Source: Bacillota bacterium (GTDB taxonomy: Bacteria > Bacillota > Clostridia > Lachnospirales > Lachnospiraceae). Taken from it: a DNA stretch of 18,011 nucleotides. How positions within the stretch are numbered: the first letter of the stretch is position 1; the number at the start of each line of letters is the position of its first letter. Shown here piece by piece: positions 1 to 7,446 of this stretch. A program made the position numbers and the translations under genes. The stretch is from the NCBI GenBank assembly GCA_009177215.1, contig WFLY01000094.1, positions 1 to 18,011 on the forward strand. Reading direction: 5' to 3'. Under the pieces are notes generated by a model. It saw only the letters and a program-made list of their open reading frames with translations. It was not told the DNA's origin and did no database searches.

Positions 1-2
1 TG

Positions 3-1637
3 ATTGAACTGGCAGATGTTTCTGCAACAGATAAGGTCTTGGATTTTGCATCTGGCTCAGGTGGTTTTTTAATTAAAGCGTTTGAGAGAAAAAAACAGCT
101 GATAGAAGGCATGCCACAGCAGTATTTGGATTTGCTTGGGAAAACGGCAGAGGAATTATTGGAAGAAGCTAAAATGCAGATATATGGAATTGATGCTGAA
201 CCTAGAGCTGTCAGAACTGCCAAAATGAATATGTTATTATGGGGAGATGGAAAGCAAATACAACATGGCAATGGCTTGGATACAAAAGATTATAAGGGAG
301 AGCCTTATTTTGCAAAGGAGTATGATAAGTCGGACTCTAATTCAGGGGTTGATATTATTTTGGCAAATCCTCCCTTTGGCTCGGAGGAAGAAGATGCGAA
401 AATTCTCAAGGGATACTCATTGTCAAGAAAGGCAAAGATAACAGATGAAGATGGAAAAGAAAAAATAGTAAACAAAAAGGAAAAGACAGAAAATTTATTT
501 GTTGAAAAGGCATATAAGATGCTTAAGCCGGGTGGAAAATTGTTAATAGTGTTACCGGAGGGCATTTTTAGCAATAGCGATAGCAGAACGAGAAATTTTA
601 TATTGAGTCATTTTACAATAGATGTAATTGTAAAGCTACCAAAACATGCGTTTGTGATGTCGGGTGTAGAAACAATTAATACTGTTATTTTGATTGCACG
701 CAAAAATACGATAGAACGTAGTGAGCAAATACAGCTTTCGGATAAAAAGACTTGGATAAACAGAAATGATAAAATGGAAATAAACTTTGCATCAGTAAAT
801 CAGATAGGCTATGAACCATCAGGCAAGCTTTTATTAAAAGGGTATGACAGTAGTGACCTGAAGGTAATTGCGGGAAAGATCGTAGACAAGGAATATTCGA
901 TGATACTGGCGAATCCTATTGAATATGCAGCACTTGAATTTGGAAGTGATGATAAGAGTGAAGCATGGAAAAAGCCAATGGTAAAATTTTTGAGAAAAAG
1001 TTTTCAAGAAGTTCCCAAACGATTGGATCCTACATACTATTTTTTTTACGAAGAAACAAAAGATATGTTGGCTTCATTTATTAAGCTACCAATCAGTGAT
1101 GTAAATACTAAAAAGGTAAAGTTGACAGATAAGGAATTAAACGAAGATATAGAACAGATATATAAGTATGTATCCGTTATAAAGACATTGGATGGAGCTG
1201 TAACTGAGGTGGAAGAAATGACGGTAGATGATATTTTGGCAGTTAAAAGCAGCCTGCCACAGAAACTGTTTAAAGATGATATTGTTTTTAATCCTTATCG
1301 AATAAATACAGGTTCTATTATTTATATCAATATAGATGAAAAAAATCTCATTACCAGTCCGGCTTACGTTGTATTGAGAAATATTGATATAAATAAGGAA
1401 TATTTTGTGCAACTGTTAAAAACTCCATTTATGAAATATCAGATTCAAGTACTTGCTTCGGGTTCGGTTAGAGATAGCTTTTCGGCTTCGGACTTAAAAC
1501 ATTTAAAGATACCTTATGTATCACCCGAAAAACAAACTGAAAAAGTCGAACAAATCAACAAGGCAATTAGGGAAATAAAGTCTTGTTCGGCAAAAATAGA
1601 GGAATATGCCGAGGACATTAATAAGTTACTGATATAG
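3..1637 (+). CDS. N-6 adenine DNA methylase with C-terminal type I specificity-like domain (5' partial)
   Basis: The gene is open from the first bases of the window, so the N-terminal part is missing; a TTG at 39 is inside the gene. SAM-binding motif I is DFASGSGGF (nt 42-68) and catalytic motif IV is NPPF (nt 366-377), as in HsdM-type gamma-class methylases that form N6-methyladenine. After the methylase core (to about nt 950) comes a region beginning KRLDPTYY (about nt 1017-1040) and ending in a long helical tail. It contains FVQLLKTPF, ASGSVRDSFS and LKIPYVSPEKQ, which resemble one target-recognition domain of a type I specificity subunit. It is therefore probably an M-S fusion that both recognises and methylates. 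No restriction subunit is in the window. The gene is clearly more AT-rich than its neighbours (17 G/C in 1081-1140, against 29 in 4501-4560), which suggests transfer. Confident on the methylase, moderately on the S-like domain. Confidence 0.9.
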   Translation: MELADVSATDKVLDFASGSGGFLIKAFERKKQLIEGMPQQYLDLLGKTAEELLEEAKMQIYGIDAEPRAVRTAKMNMLLWGDGKQIQHGNGLDTKDYKGEPYFAKEYDKSDSNSGVDIILANPPFGSEEEDAKILKGYSLSRKAKITDEDGKEKIVNKKEKTENLFVEKAYKMLKPGGKLLIVLPEGIFSNSDSRTRNFILSHFTIDVIVKLPKHAFVMSGVETINTVILIARKNTIERSEQIQLSDKKTWINRNDKMEINFASVNQIGYEPSGKLLLKGYDSSDLKVIAGKIVDKEYSMILANPIEYAALEFGSDDKSEAWKKPMVKFLRKSFQEVPKRLDPTYYFFYEETKDMLASFIKLPISDVNTKKVKLTDKELNEDIEQIYKYVSVIKTLDGAVTEVEEMTVDDILAVKSSLPQKLFKDDIVFNPYRINTGSIIYINIDEKNLITSPAYVVLRNIDINKEYFVQLLKTPFMKYQIQVLASGSVRDSFSASDLKHLKIPYVSPEKQTEKVEQINKAIREIKSCSAKIEEYAEDINKLLI

Positions 1638-1706
1638 TTTAAATATAGAAATGCTACAGATTGTTTTGAGAATTTGAGGAATGAATTGTTACATTTATTA
1701 ATTTTT

Positions 1707-1740
1707 AGAGGATAATGGCTTGTGCCGTTATCCTCTTTTT
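1707..1740 (+). terminator. Rho-independent terminator after the DNA methylase
   Basis: A 12-bp stem (1708-1719 with 1724-1735, one G-U pair) closes on the 4-base loop TTGT and is followed by TTTTT (1736-1740). It lies 70 bases after the methylase stop and isolates the methylase from the ABC transporter genes. Confidence 0.9.
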
Positions 1741-1748
1741 GGTATGAT
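1720..1748 (+). promoter_or_regulatory. Possible promoter of the amino acid ABC operon
   Basis: TATGAT at 1743-1748 is one base from the -10 consensus. TTGTGC at 1720-1725 lies 17 bases upstream and matches only half of the -35 consensus. The site begins inside the preceding terminator. It is the best candidate between the methylase and the permease gene, but the -35 is weak. Confidence 0.35.
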
Positions 1749-1799
1749 GTATAAAGCAGTGTTTTTGAGTTAATATACAGAAAGTTGAGGAACACATAA

Positions 1800-2498
1800 A
1801 TGGACTGGTTGAATTCCGTTTTGGAAAAGGCGAATGCGGCGTTTGTTGAGAAAGACCGTTGGCTGCTCTATTTAAGGGGCTTGGGAATTACCATGGAGGT
1901 GGCTATTTTTGCCGCTTTAATCGGTATTGTTTTGGGTACGATTGTGGCATTTATGAAGCTATCCACCAAGAGGAACGGTAAGCCTACCATATTTGCCCAC
2001 ATAGCAAATATTTATATTGATATTATCAGGGGTACGCCTTCTGTGCTGCAGCTTTTAATCATGTGGTTTATCGTAATGAGCAGTTGCAAGAACGGTGTTC
2101 TGGTTGCCTGTATTACCTTCGGTATCAATTCCGGCGCTTATGTGTCGGAGATTATGAGGGCAGGTATTCTGGCAGTGGACAAGGGGCAGACAGAGGCGGG
2201 CAGGTCCTTGGGACTGAGCCATTTCCAAACCATGCGCTATATCGTGATTCCTCAGGCATTTAAAAATGCGCTGCCGCCTCTGGGCAATGAATTCATTGTG
2301 CTAATCAAGGAGACGGCTATCGTGGGATATGTGGGTTTAAGTGATTTGACCCGTGTGGCAAATCAGATGACCTCAAAGCTATACGAGGCATTTATGCCTC
2401 TGATAGGTTCTGCTATCGTTTACTTTACCATTATAAAAATACTGACTGTTTTACTGGCGAAATTGGAGAGGAGGCTGCGTAAGAGTGATAATCGTTAA
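1800..2498 (+). CDS. Polar amino acid ABC transporter permease
   Basis: The 232-residue protein is an inner-membrane subunit of the HisM/GlnP family, which imports histidine, glutamine, glutamate, arginine or cystine. It has hydrophobic helices near residues 30-52, 81-106 and 198-220, the family motif IRGTPSVLQ (76-84), and the cytoplasmic EAA loop [14 protein letters not shown] (132-145) that contacts the ATPase. The start is ATG with a weak GAGG site 9 bases upstream. The ATPase gene overlaps its end by 14 bases, so the two are co-translated. No periplasmic-type binding protein gene lies beside it, so the substrate cannot be read from context. Confidence 0.95.
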   Translation: MDWLNSVLEKANAAFVEKDRWLLYLRGLGITMEVAIFAALIGIVLGTIVAFMKLSTKRNGKPTIFAHIANIYIDIIRGTPSVLQLLIMWFIVMSSCKNGVLVACITFGINSGAYVSEIMRAGILAVDKGQTEAGRSLGLSHFQTMRYIVIPQAFKNALPPLGNEFIVLIKETAIVGYVGLSDLTRVANQMTSKLYEAFMPLIGSAIVYFTIIKILTVLLAKLERRLRKSDNR

Positions 2499-3207
2499 GG
2501 ATTTACATAAAAAATTTGGAGGCAATCATGTATTGCGCGGCGTGGATTACCGGATTCATCCCGGAGAGAAAATCGTAATAGTGGGTCCTTCCGGTTCGGG
2601 AAAGAGTACTTTCCTTCGCTGTCTGAATCTTTTGGAGATACCTACAAGCGGAAAAATATGGTTTGACGGTCAACTGATTACCGATCCTAAAATAGATATT
2701 AACAAGGTAAGGCAGCATATGGGAATGGTGTTCCAGCATTTCAATCTGTTCAATAATCTTACTATTATGGAAAATATTACTCTTGCCCCCATTAAGCTTA
2801 AGCTTATGGCGGAGGAGGAGGCAAAGGAGAATGCCCTTAAGCTGTTAAACAGGGTAGGCCTTGCAGAGAAAGCGGATGCATATCCCGGCTCCTTAAGCGG
2901 TGGTCAGAAGCAGCGTATCGCCATTGTGCGTTCCCTTGCCATGAGTCCCAAGCTTATGCTGTTTGACGAGCCTACCTCTGCTCTTGACCCTGAGATGGTA
3001 GGCGAGGTTTTGGAGGTTATGAAGGAGCTTGCGGAAAGCGGAATGACAATGGTGGTAGTCACCCATGAGATGGGTTTTGCAAGAGAGGTAGGTACCAAGG
3101 TGCTTTTTATGGACGAGGGAAATATTTTAGAGGAGAACTCTCCTCAGGAATTTTTTGCCAACCCTAAAAGCCCCAGACTGAAAGAGTTTTTGTCTAAGGT
3201 GCTGTAA
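2485..3207 (+). CDS. Polar amino acid ABC transporter ATP-binding protein
   Basis: This 240-residue GlnQ/HisP-type ATPase has every expected motif: Walker [10 protein letters not shown] (34-42), Q-loop VFQ (Q84), signature LSGGQ (137-141), Walker B LMLFDE (157-162), D-loop SALD and H-loop H194 in VVTHEMGFA. It powers the permease encoded directly upstream. The start is GTG at 2485, with AGAGGAGG at 2467-2474 (10 bases of spacing), and lies inside the end of the permease gene. The protein is full length for the family. The exact amino acid transported is not determined. Confidence 0.96.
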   Translation: MIIVKDLHKKFGGNHVLRGVDYRIHPGEKIVIVGPSGSGKSTFLRCLNLLEIPTSGKIWFDGQLITDPKIDINKVRQHMGMVFQHFNLFNNLTIMENITLAPIKLKLMAEEEAKENALKLLNRVGLAEKADAYPGSLSGGQKQRIAIVRSLAMSPKLMLFDEPTSALDPEMVGEVLEVMKELAESGMTMVVVTHEMGFAREVGTKVLFMDEGNILEENSPQEFFANPKSPRLKEFLSKVL

Positions 3208-3216
3208 GACAAAAGA

Positions 3217-3294
3217 AAATCCGCGGATTTAAGATTTGAATCGCGGAGCAGAACTTGAAATGTGGCTTGCGTGCCAACGCAAACAGCGCTCCGG
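3217..3294 (+). repeat. Structured intergenic region with nested inverted repeats
   Basis: The gap between the ATPase and glycosyltransferase genes holds a perfect 14-bp palindrome, AAATCCGCGGATTT (3217-3230). An alternative hairpin pairs 3220-3229 with 3239-3247 with one bulged base. A 6-bp hairpin TTGCGT/ACGCAA (3267-3272 with 3277-3282) follows, and a longer-range pairing CGGAGC/GCTCCG (3244-3249 with 3288-3293) encloses it. No T-run follows, so it is not a typical intrinsic terminator. It ends at the ribosome site of the next gene. Confidence 0.5.
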
Positions 3295-3307
3295 AAGGAT
3301 GATTAGT

Positions 3308-4345
3308 ATGATAACGATTTCTCTGTGTATGATTGTAAAAAATGAAGAGAGAGTGTTGGCGAGGTGTCTTGACAGCGTGGCTGATTTAGTGGATGAAATT
3401 ATTATTGTAGATACGGGTTCTACGGATTTCACAAAGGAGATTGCTTCCCGTTATACGGACAAAATCTATCATTTCACATGGATTGACGATTTTAGCGCGG
3501 CGAGGAATTTCGCTTTTTCCAGAGCTTCTATGGAGTATATTTATTCCGCGGATGCCGACGAGGTGATTTCTGAGGAGAACAGAGAAAAATACCGCATATT
3601 AAAGCAGTCGCTGCTTCCGGAGGTGGAGCTGGTGCAGATGAAATATGCCAATCAGCTGCAATTCGGTTCCGTGTACAATTTTGACGAGGAATACCGTCCT
3701 AAGCTTTTTAAGCGCAGACGTGAGTTTGTCTGGGAAGGTACTGTCCACGAGACAGTCCGTTTAGAGCCGGTGGTGTATGACAGTGATATTGTGATTACTC
3801 ATATGCCGGAGAAAAGTCACGCGAGACGTGATTTGGACAATTTCTGCAGGCAGGTGCGGGCGGGAGCCCGGCTGCCAAAACGTTTACATAATATGTATGC
3901 CAGAGAGCTTTTTATGGCGGGAGAGCCTCAGGATTTTGCCGATGCGGCAGAGTTTTTCCAAAGGTCGGCGGCAGACAATGGGCGTGATGGTGAGGAAATT
4001 GCAGAGGCGTGCTGTGTGGCGGCAAGAGCCGCAAGACTTGCCGGAGATACGGTTGCCTTTTTTAAGTATGTCTCCAAGGTCATCGCGGAAGAAGGCTGTT
4101 CAGAAATCTGCTGTGAGCTGGGCAGCTTCTACGAAGCGTTGCATGATTATGACGAAGCTGTCATATGGTACTATAACGCAGCATATGAGACGACACCCAT
4201 CCTCAGCATTAAGTCAGGGGAAAGACTGGCATTAGAAGGGCTTGTGCGGTGTTATGAGGAGCTTGGCATGGAGGAACATGCGGCGGCGTACAGGGAGAAG
4301 CTTGACACAAAAGCAGAGGGTAACGGTGTGCAGAGAGAAGCCTGA
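3308..4345 (+). CDS. Family 2 glycosyltransferase with TPR-like C-terminal region
   Basis: The 345-residue protein has a GT-A fold beginning ITISLCMIVKNEE (2-14), then IIIVDTGSTD (31-40), the nucleotide-sugar/metal motif DADE (82-85), and RPKLFKRR with VWEGTVHET (141-149). These are typical of the SunS-like and TPR-type GT2 enzymes of Firmicutes. Residues from about 200 to 330 are helical and TPR-like. It should transfer a sugar from a nucleotide sugar to a protein or glycan; the acceptor is unknown. ATG at 3308 is preferred because GGAAGG (3293-3298) is 9 bases upstream; an in-frame ATG at 3299 directly abuts this site and a TTG at 3236 has none. The 3' end of the gene enters a degenerate 40-bp tandem repeat. 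Confidence 0.85.
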   Translation: MITISLCMIVKNEERVLARCLDSVADLVDEIIIVDTGSTDFTKEIASRYTDKIYHFTWIDDFSAARNFAFSRASMEYIYSADADEVISEENREKYRILKQSLLPEVELVQMKYANQLQFGSVYNFDEEYRPKLFKRRREFVWEGTVHETVRLEPVVYDSDIVITHMPEKSHARRDLDNFCRQVRAGARLPKRLHNMYARELFMAGEPQDFADAAEFFQRSAADNGRDGEEIAEACCVAARAARLAGDTVAFFKYVSKVIAEEGCSEICCELGSFYEALHDYDEAVIWYYNAAYETTPILSIKSGERLALEGLVRCYEELGMEEHAAAYREKLDTKAEGNGVQREA

Positions 4346-4450
4346 CACTAAGTGGCGGGAAATGATATGTGTGGAGAAGCATGGTACACTGTAGCGGAAA
4401 GCATTGTAAAGAAAAGGCTCGACACAACGCTGCGGCTGGAAGTATATAGA
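4256..4450 (+). repeat. Degenerate tandem repeat of about 39-40 bp
   Basis: About five units start at GAGGAGC 4256, GAGAAGC 4295, GAGAAGC 4335, GAGAAGC 4374 and AAAAGGC 4412, so the period is 38-40 bases. Most units continue as (C/T)TGACAC or a close variant and then a GCGG-like stretch. The array spans the last 30 codons of the glycosyltransferase and continues past its stop codon towards hisC. The period is not a multiple of the 102-bp TPR unit, so it is not simply the protein repeat. Confidence 0.5.
4419..4448 (+). promoter_or_regulatory. Possible promoter upstream of hisC
   Basis: TCGACA (4419-4424) and TATATA (4443-4448) are separated by 18 bases and lie 35 bases before the hisC start. 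The -35 falls in the last unit of the degenerate repeat. The match is only moderate. Confidence 0.3.
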
Positions 4451-4482
4451 CAGCGGTTCTGTACAGAAAGGACAAAATAATT

Positions 4483-5550
4483 ATGAAATGGGAAGAAAAT
4501 ATACGACGAGTGGTTCCCTATGTGGCTGGCGAGCAGCCCAATAAACCGAATATGATAAAGCTGAATACAAATGAATGCCCGTATCCGCCCGCTCCGGGAG
4601 TGGAGAATGCCATTAAGGCTTTGGGCTTTGAGGCACTTCGCCTGTACCCTAATGCGGATGTGACGCCTTTAGTGGAAGCGCTTGCAGAATATTATCATGC
4701 GAAGCCTTCTCAGGTATTTGTGGGAGTTGGCTCCGATGATGTGTTATCCATGGCATTTATGACATTCTTTAACAGTGAGAAGCCCATTTTGTTCCCTGAT
4801 GTGACTTACTCCTTTTATGATGTGTGGGCGGATTTATACCGTATTCCTTACAAAACCTGTCCTTTGGACGAAAACTGGCATATCAAACCGGAGGATTATA
4901 AGCAGCAAAACGGAGGTGTGATTTTCCCGAATCCCAATGCGCCCACGGGTCTTTTGGAGAGTCTTGACACGGTGGAGGAGATTGTGCGGGCAAATCGGGA
5001 TGTGGTTGTGATTGTGGATGAGGCATATATTGACTTTGGCGGAGAGAGCGCATTGTCTCTTTTAGAAAAGTATGATAACCTGCTGGTGGTGCAGACCTTT
5101 TCCAAATCCCGTGCCATGGCAGGATTGCGCATTGGCTTTTGCATCGGCAATGAAAAGCTGATTCATTATCTGAATGATGTGAAGTTTTCCTTTAATTCCT
5201 ACACCATGAACCTGCCCTCTCAGGTATTGGGAGTGGAGGCCGTGAAGGATGACGCCTATTTTAAGGAGACAACAGAAAAAATACAAAGAACCAGAGAGCG
5301 GGTAAAAAATGAGCTTTCAGAGCTTGGCTTTACCTTTCCCGATTCCAGAGCGAATTTCATTTTTGCCTCCCATAGATCCATTCCGGCAAAGGAGATATTT
5401 CAGGCGCTTAGGAAAGCGGATATTTATGTACGCCACTGGGATAAACCGAGAATCAGTAACAGCCTGCGCATTACCGTTGGAACGGATGAGCAGATGGATT
5501 GTTTGATTGATTTCTTGAGAAAATACATAGAAAAAGCTTCAGAATATTAA
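4483..5550 (+). CDS. hisC: Histidinol-phosphate aminotransferase
   Basis: This is a fold-type I PLP aminotransferase of 355 residues, the normal HisC length. It contains KLNTNECPYPP (26-36), NPNAPTG (150-156), DEAYIDF (179-185), the PLP lysine K208 in TFSKSRAMAGLRIG, and the C-terminal arginine motif SNSLRITVGT. It exchanges the amino group between L-glutamate and imidazole acetol phosphate in histidine synthesis; HisC proteins outside his operons may also act on aromatic amino acids. Here no other his gene is nearby, so the precise role is inferred from the family. AGAAAGG is 11 bases before the ATG. The DUF368 gene follows after 27 bases, probably in the same transcript. Confidence 0.9.
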   Translation: MKWEENIRRVVPYVAGEQPNKPNMIKLNTNECPYPPAPGVENAIKALGFEALRLYPNADVTPLVEALAEYYHAKPSQVFVGVGSDDVLSMAFMTFFNSEKPILFPDVTYSFYDVWADLYRIPYKTCPLDENWHIKPEDYKQQNGGVIFPNPNAPTGLLESLDTVEEIVRANRDVVVIVDEAYIDFGGESALSLLEKYDNLLVVQTFSKSRAMAGLRIGFCIGNEKLIHYLNDVKFSFNSYTMNLPSQVLGVEAVKDDAYFKETTEKIQRTRERVKNELSELGFTFPDSRANFIFASHRSIPAKEIFQALRKADIYVRHWDKPRISNSLRITVGTDEQMDCLIDFLRKYIEKASEY

Positions 5551-5577
5551 TATTAAAAAAGAATGGAGAAATATTTC

Positions 5578-6423
5578 ATGATCAAAAGTATTCTAAAAGG
5601 TATGGTAATCGGTATTGCAAATATTATTCCGGGTGTCAGCGGAGGCACCATGATGGTGGCAATGGGCATTTATGATAAGCTGATTCATTGTATTACTCAT
5701 TTATTCAGCGAGTTCAAGAAAAGTGTTGTATTTTTATTCCCCATCGCAATCGGTATGGCGGTTGCCATTGTGGCAAGCTCCTTTGGTTTGGAGTATCTTT
5801 TTGAAAATTTCCCCGTACAGACAAATTTATTGTTTATCGGTTTGATTGTGGGCGGTTTGCCGGCTGTGTGGAAAAATGTAAAACGCAGTAGTATTAAGCC
5901 CGGGCATATTCTTGCTTTCCTTGGGTTTTTTGCGTTGGTGGCAGGCTTGGCGATTTTGGGTGAGAAGGAAGGAAATGCCGCGGATTTATCATTTAATGTC
6001 ATTAATATAATTAAGCTTTTCGGCGTAGGTATTGTTGCTTCCGCGACCATGGTGATTCCTGGGGTCAGCGGTTCCATGATTCTTTTGTTAATGGGTTATT
6101 ACAATCCTATCTTGACTGCGATCAATGATTTCATCCGTGCCTTGACCGCATTTGATGTGGACGGTATTTTACAGGGCTGCGGCATTTTGGTTCCCTTTGG
6201 GCTTGGTGTGGTGGCAGGTGTGTTTGCCATTGCCAAGCTGATTGAAATTATTTTTGAGAAATTCCCTTTCTATGCTTATTGGGCTATTATCGGCCTGATT
6301 GTGGCATCCCCTGTTGCCATTGTGGCGATGGGTAACTTTACGGTGATTACCGTACTTAACATTGTGACCGGACTGGTAGCATTGGTAATCGGCTTTATCG
6401 TGGCAATGAAGCTGGGTGAATAG
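5578..6423 (+). CDS. DUF368 membrane protein, probable polyprenyl-phosphate translocase (PopT family)
   Basis: The 281-residue protein is almost entirely membrane helices. It holds the family hallmark twice, IIPGVSGGTM near residues 16-25 and VIPGVSGSM near 159-167, which indicates an internal duplication as in DUF368. Members studied in Staphylococcus and Vibrio return undecaprenyl phosphate to the cytoplasmic face, recycling the carrier for peptidoglycan and other envelope glycans; that function is transferred here by family only. I choose ATG 5578 because GGAGAA (5565-5570) lies 7 bases upstream, whereas an in-frame ATG at 5563 has no ribosome site. Its stop codon runs into a palindromic element. 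Confidence 0.88.
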   Translation: MIKSILKGMVIGIANIIPGVSGGTMMVAMGIYDKLIHCITHLFSEFKKSVVFLFPIAIGMAVAIVASSFGLEYLFENFPVQTNLLFIGLIVGGLPAVWKNVKRSSIKPGHILAFLGFFALVAGLAILGEKEGNAADLSFNVINIIKLFGVGIVASATMVIPGVSGSMILLLMGYYNPILTAINDFIRALTAFDVDGILQGCGILVPFGLGVVAGVFAIAKLIEIIFEKFPFYAYWAIIGLIVASPVAIVAMGNFTVITVLNIVTGLVALVIGFIVAMKLGE

Positions 6424-6487
6424 CGTGAGCAGAAGTTCTAATGCTCACAGCAGAGGCTGTTTCGCAAAGAACTTCTATGTCTCACGC
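6423..6487 (+). repeat. 65-bp palindromic element (REP-like)
   Basis: Both ends read GCGTGAG inward on opposite strands (6423-6429 and 6481-6487). Inside them a 9-bp perfect inverted repeat AGAAGTTCT/AGAACTTCT occurs at 6431-6439 and 6468-6476. The left half can instead fold as GTGAGCA/TGCTCAC (6425-6431 with 6442-6448). No T-run follows, so an intrinsic terminator is unlikely. Such short palindromes behind a gene are typical of REP-like elements, but copy number cannot be judged from one window. Confidence 0.55.
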
Positions 6488-6488
6488 T

Positions 6489-6517
6489 GAAGAATGCCCA
6501 AAATACAGGCATTCTTC
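6489..6517 (+). repeat. Perfect 10-bp hairpin
   Basis: GAAGAATGCC (6489-6498) pairs perfectly with GGCATTCTTC (6508-6517) around a 9-base loop. It directly follows the palindromic element and is not followed by T residues. It could be part of the same element or an independent 3' end structure for the hisC-DUF368 transcript. Confidence 0.6.
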
Positions 6518-6536
6518 TCATGAAAGATGGGTTAGA

Positions 6537-6566
6537 TTGAAAAATAAGTAAAACGTCCAGTATAGA
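6537..6566 (+). promoter_or_regulatory. Possible promoter for the methyltransferase-hslO genes
   Basis: TTGAAA (6537-6542) and TATAGA (6561-6566) are 18 bases apart, 72 bases before the start codon at 6638. Each hexamer deviates from consensus, so this is tentative. Confidence 0.35.
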
Positions 6567-6637
6567 GGAATCAGTGTGGAGAAAATCATACGGACATATT
6601 TGTGCCTCGGCGCAAGTGCCTTGGAGATGGAGGAAAC

Positions 6638-7444
6638 ATGGAGGCATATCAGGACTTTGCAAATGTATATGATGAGCTGATGGATAATACGCCTTATCAG
6701 GAGTGGTGTGAGAGAATAACGGATTTAATAGGGAAATACGGTGTGTCCAAACCTGAGCGCGATTCGAAGGATTTGCTTGCCTCTGAGCGCAATCTGGTGG
6801 TGGATTTGGGCTGCGGCACAGGTACGCTTGCGGAGCTTCTATATGAAAAGGGTTATGATATGATCGGTGTGGATAATTCGGAAGCTATGCTGGCTGTGGC
6901 TATGGAAAAAAAGGAAAAGAGCGGCTCGGAAATTCTCTATCTTTTGCAGGATATGAGGGAGCTTGAATTGTACAGCACTGTGGGAACGGTTGTGAGCGTC
7001 TGCGATTCTTTGAACTATATTCTGGAGGAACAGGAGCTTTTGGAGATTTTTTCTTTAGTGAATAATTATCTTTATCCAAATGGTATATTTATCTTTGACT
7101 TTAACACAGAATATAAATATCGAGATGTTATCGGCGATACTACGATAGCGGAGAACAGAGAGGATTGCAGCTTTATTTGGGAGAATTTTTATGACCCGGA
7201 GGAGGAAATGAATGAGTATGACCTTACTGTTTTCGTCAGGGAGAAGGACGGATGCTTCAGGCGGTTTACGGAAACTCATTTTCAGCGAGGCTATAGGGTG
7301 GAACAGATGAGGGCGCTGTTAGAGCAGTCGGGCATGAGTGTGGTAGAGGTATCGGACGCCGATACGGGGGAAGAAGTAACGGAGCACAGCGAGCGAGTCT
7401 ATATTGTGGCGAGGGAGCAAGGGAAAAAGGATAAGGGAGTATAA
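6638..7444 (+). CDS. Class I SAM-dependent methyltransferase (YqeM-like)
   Basis: The 268-residue protein has a Rossmann methyltransferase core: motif I VVDLGCGTGTL (54-64), the acidic residue at the end of strand 2 in GVDNSEAM (D79), then LLQDM and the PNGIFIFDFN strand. Its first residues, YQDFANVYDELMDNTPYQEW, resemble Bacillus subtilis YqeM. The methyl acceptor is unknown. I prefer ATG 6638, just behind TGGAGG (6628-6633), over a GTG at 6602 with no ribosome site. hslO starts 2 bases after its stop codon, so the two genes are translationally linked. Confidence 0.85.
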   Translation: MEAYQDFANVYDELMDNTPYQEWCERITDLIGKYGVSKPERDSKDLLASERNLVVDLGCGTGTLAELLYEKGYDMIGVDNSEAMLAVAMEKKEKSGSEILYLLQDMRELELYSTVGTVVSVCDSLNYILEEQELLEIFSLVNNYLYPNGIFIFDFNTEYKYRDVIGDTTIAENREDCSFIWENFYDPEEEMNEYDLTVFVREKDGCFRRFTETHFQRGYRVEQMRALLEQSGMSVVEVSDADTGEEVTEHSERVYIVAREQGKKDKGV

Positions 7445-7446
7445 CT

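Noticed and set aside
3220..3247. Terminator after the ABC ATPase gene
   Set aside because: The hairpin is good but no T-run follows on the + strand, so I list it only as a structured region.
3828..4235. 135-codon + strand frame inside the glycosyltransferase gene
   Set aside because: It is out of frame with a well-supported GT2 protein and its translation is rich in Arg/Met without domain features.
4256..4450. CRISPR array
   Set aside because: The 38-40 bp period has diverged units without invariant repeats and distinct spacers, and no cas genes are present.
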